A stretch of 44,427 nt of DNA. Origin: an uncultured Oscillospiraceae bacterium (GTDB lineage: Bacteria; Bacillota; Clostridia; Oscillospirales; Oscillospiraceae). This document shows positions 41,418 through 44,427 of this stretch, piece by piece. The stretch is from the NCBI GenBank assembly GCA_947599925.1, contig CANQFT010000018.1, positions 1-44,427 on the forward strand, read 5' to 3'. Made by a program: the position numbers and the translations under genes. The notes beneath the pieces were generated by a model. That model saw nothing but the letters and a program-made list of their open reading frames with translations. It had not been told where the DNA came from and ran no database searches. The number at the start of each line of letters is the position of its first letter. Positions within the stretch are counted from its first letter, which is position 1.

Positions 41418-41862
41418 AAGCCTCGCAGAGTTTCGCGCCGCCAGGCGCGAAAGACGCATAAAAAATTTTTTGCCAGGACACGCGCCTGGCAAAAAATACA
41501 GCGAAGCGCCGAGCCGTCGTGAGCAGCCCGGATGGAGCGGAGGGAGGGCGAGCGGAGGGGCCATAGGCCCCGCAGACCAGCCCAAGTCGCAGCGAAGCCG
41601 GGCGTCGCGAACAGGCGAGGCGTGACAACTCGAAGCGTCCGAGCCGTCGTGAGCAGCCCGGATGGAGCGAAGCGAGGGCGAGCGGAGGGGCCAAAGGCCC
41701 CGCAGACCAGCCCGAACGCAGCGAAGCCGGGCGTCGCGAACAGGCGAGGCGTGACATCTCGGCCCGCAAACGTGCGGCCCGGCCACCTCGGTGGCCGGGT
41801 CGTGCGCTGCGGCGGGCCGCAAAAAAATTGTCAAAGAAGCGGCCTCGCCGCTTCTTTGACAA
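41418..41862 (-). repeat. modular structured repeat, copy E (with duplicated 126-nt module)
   Basis: Read on the minus strand: H1 (41828-41862, 16-bp stem then seven T) follows the ftsH stop by five bases and serves as its terminator. H2 occupies 41760-41819, two direct copies of the 126-nt module follow (41631-41756 and 41501-41627), then H3 (41466-41496) and M4 (41420-41453). No protein gene fits the 462-base gap. ORFs of up to 100 codons here are artefacts of the repeat. Confidence 0.88.
41501..41756. repeat. tandem direct repeat of about 126-nt modules
   Basis: Two head-to-tail units (41501-41627 and 41631-41756) share long identical runs (for example AGCAGCCCGGATGGAGCG and CGTCGCGAACAGGCGAGGCG) with a handful of substitutions. 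A third unit, in the opposite strand sense, is at 27304-27430. Confidence 0.9.
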
Positions 41863-41867
41863 GGGTT

Positions 41868-43850
<1,983 letters not shown>

Positions 43851-43881
43851 AACGATCCCTCCTTGGAGGCGCGATGGAAGT

Positions 43882-43910
43882 ATTTTATCACAGCTTTGGC
43901 TGTATTACAA
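43882..43910 (-). promoter_or_regulatory. promoter of ftsH
   Basis: On the minus strand TTGTAA, a 17-bp spacer and TAAAAT lie about 32 bases upstream of the TTG start. Confidence 0.75.
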
Positions 43911-43951
43911 TGAATTTTCTGTAAAAAAGCCGGAAAGGGGCCTTTGGGGGC

Positions 43952-43979
43952 TTGCGCTTTTGAATTTTAAATGTATAAT
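43952..43979 (+). promoter_or_regulatory. promoter of uxaC
   Basis: TTGCGC, a 16-bp spacer and TATAAT lie 44 bases upstream of the ATG at 44023. Confidence 0.7.
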
Positions 43980-44022
43980 GAAACCAAGCGACCCCATCAT
44001 CACAGAAAGGAGCTTAAATCCC

Positions 44023-44427
44023 ATGACACCCTTTATGGACAAAGACTTCCTGCTGGAGACGGAAACGGCCCGGCACCTGTTCCACGACTACGCCGAGCCT
44101 ATGCCCCTTTGTGACTACCACTGCCATATCCCGCCGCGGGAGATCTACGAAAACCGCCGCTTTGAGGACCTGTGCCAAGTCTGGCTGGGCGGCGAGAACC
44201 CCGACGGCACCTACTTCGGCGACCACTACAAGTGGCGGGTCATGCGCTCCCACGGCATCGACGAGGAGTACATCACCGGCCACAAGCCCGGCATCGAGCG
44301 GCTGGAGAAGTTCGCCGAGGCGCTGCAGATGGCCATCGGCAACCCCATGTACCACTGGTGCAACCTGGAACTTCGCAAGTTCTTCGGCTACAACGGCGTG
44401 CTGGGACCCAAGACGGTGCGCGAGGTC
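44023..44427 (+). CDS. uxaC: glucuronate isomerase (5' part)
   Basis: The first 135 residues match uronate isomerase: MDKDFLLETETARHLFHDYAEPMPLCDYHCHIPPREI, then DHYKWRVMRSHGIDE and NPMYHWCNLELRKFFG. The HxH metal motif (DYHCHI) is present. The enzyme converts glucuronate or galacturonate to fructuronate or tagaturonate in the uronate breakdown pathway. The gene runs off the window end; the full protein is usually about 465 residues. GAAAGGAG precedes the ATG. Confidence 0.93.
   Translation, partial: MTPFMDKDFLLETETARHLFHDYAEPMPLCDYHCHIPPREIYENRRFEDLCQVWLGGENPDGTYFGDHYKWRVMRSHGIDEEYITGHKPGIERLEKFAEALQMAIGNPMYHWCNLELRKFFGYNGVLGPKTVREV

Noticed and set aside
41501-41756. Tandem repeat as a minisatellite within a protein gene
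   Set aside because: It lies between the phage-like genes and ftsH inside the structured repeat, not in a gene with a ribosome site or conserved frame.

Overview
The window looks like chromosome of a high-GC Clostridia bacterium, most likely an Oscillospiraceae-type gut anaerobe. This is inferred from SLH-domain and cohesin/dockerin surface proteins, ComF/YmdB/RqcP/MreB/FtsH homologues of Bacillota type, consensus sigma-A promoters with 17-bp spacers, strong Shine-Dalgarno sites and GC-rich codon use. No 16S gene is present, so the genus cannot be fixed.

Layout. (1) 1-6,400 is an accessory island with visibly lower GC. It holds small overlapping ORFs divergent from an XRE regulator, a solitary MBL-fold hydrolase, a DUF3990/XRE toxin-antitoxin-like pair with two operators, an RNA-like gene-poor stretch, and an ImmA-type peptidase paired with a two-helix membrane protein. 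It ends at two tRNA genes (Tyr, Thr) whose 3' ends face it. (2) 6,861-13,339 is a tightly packed run: HAD phosphatase, YmdB, SbcD/YhaO-like nuclease, YhaN-like ATPase, signal peptidase I, RqcP, YitT, ComF; mreB follows with its own promoter. (3) 14,692-22,826 holds a polar amino-acid (cystine-type) ABC importer, a DegV protein, galactose mutarotase, MgtE and a membrane-bound EAL phosphodiesterase. (4) 23,079-27,195 is a three-gene surface operon: cohesin-SLH, dockerin, cohesin-Ig-SLH. (5) 27,757-29,316 is a Na+/proline-type symporter. (6) 29,603-41,405 is a compact phage-like cluster: S24 repressor, terminase, portal, scaffold, N4-gp56 capsid, collagen-like fibres, CHAP lysin, holins and a large tail protein. 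It has no integrase, replication genes, tail sheath or tape measure. (7) ftsH and the start of uxaC close the window.

The most unusual signal is non-coding. Five intergenic spacers (about 14.5, 20.8, 27.4, 29.4 and 41.6 kb) carry the same modular structured repeat: a terminator-like hairpin H1, a large branched hairpin H2 with a variable but base-paired tip, a T/A-flanked hairpin H3 and a final module M4. Every copy lies just 3' of a gene and in that gene's orientation. The H1 and H2 stems differ between copies by largely compensatory changes. Two copies carry an extra module of about 126 nt, once as a tandem duplication, and two copies in inverted orientation bracket the phage-like cluster. 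I do not recognise this element as a named family.

Regulation visible in sequence: a repressor-controlled switch at 30,26x-30,45x with matching 15-bp palindromes (GTGrATCwGATyCAC), paired dyads at the toxin-antitoxin promoter, a dyad at the degV promoter, and a dyad between the left-hand divergent genes.
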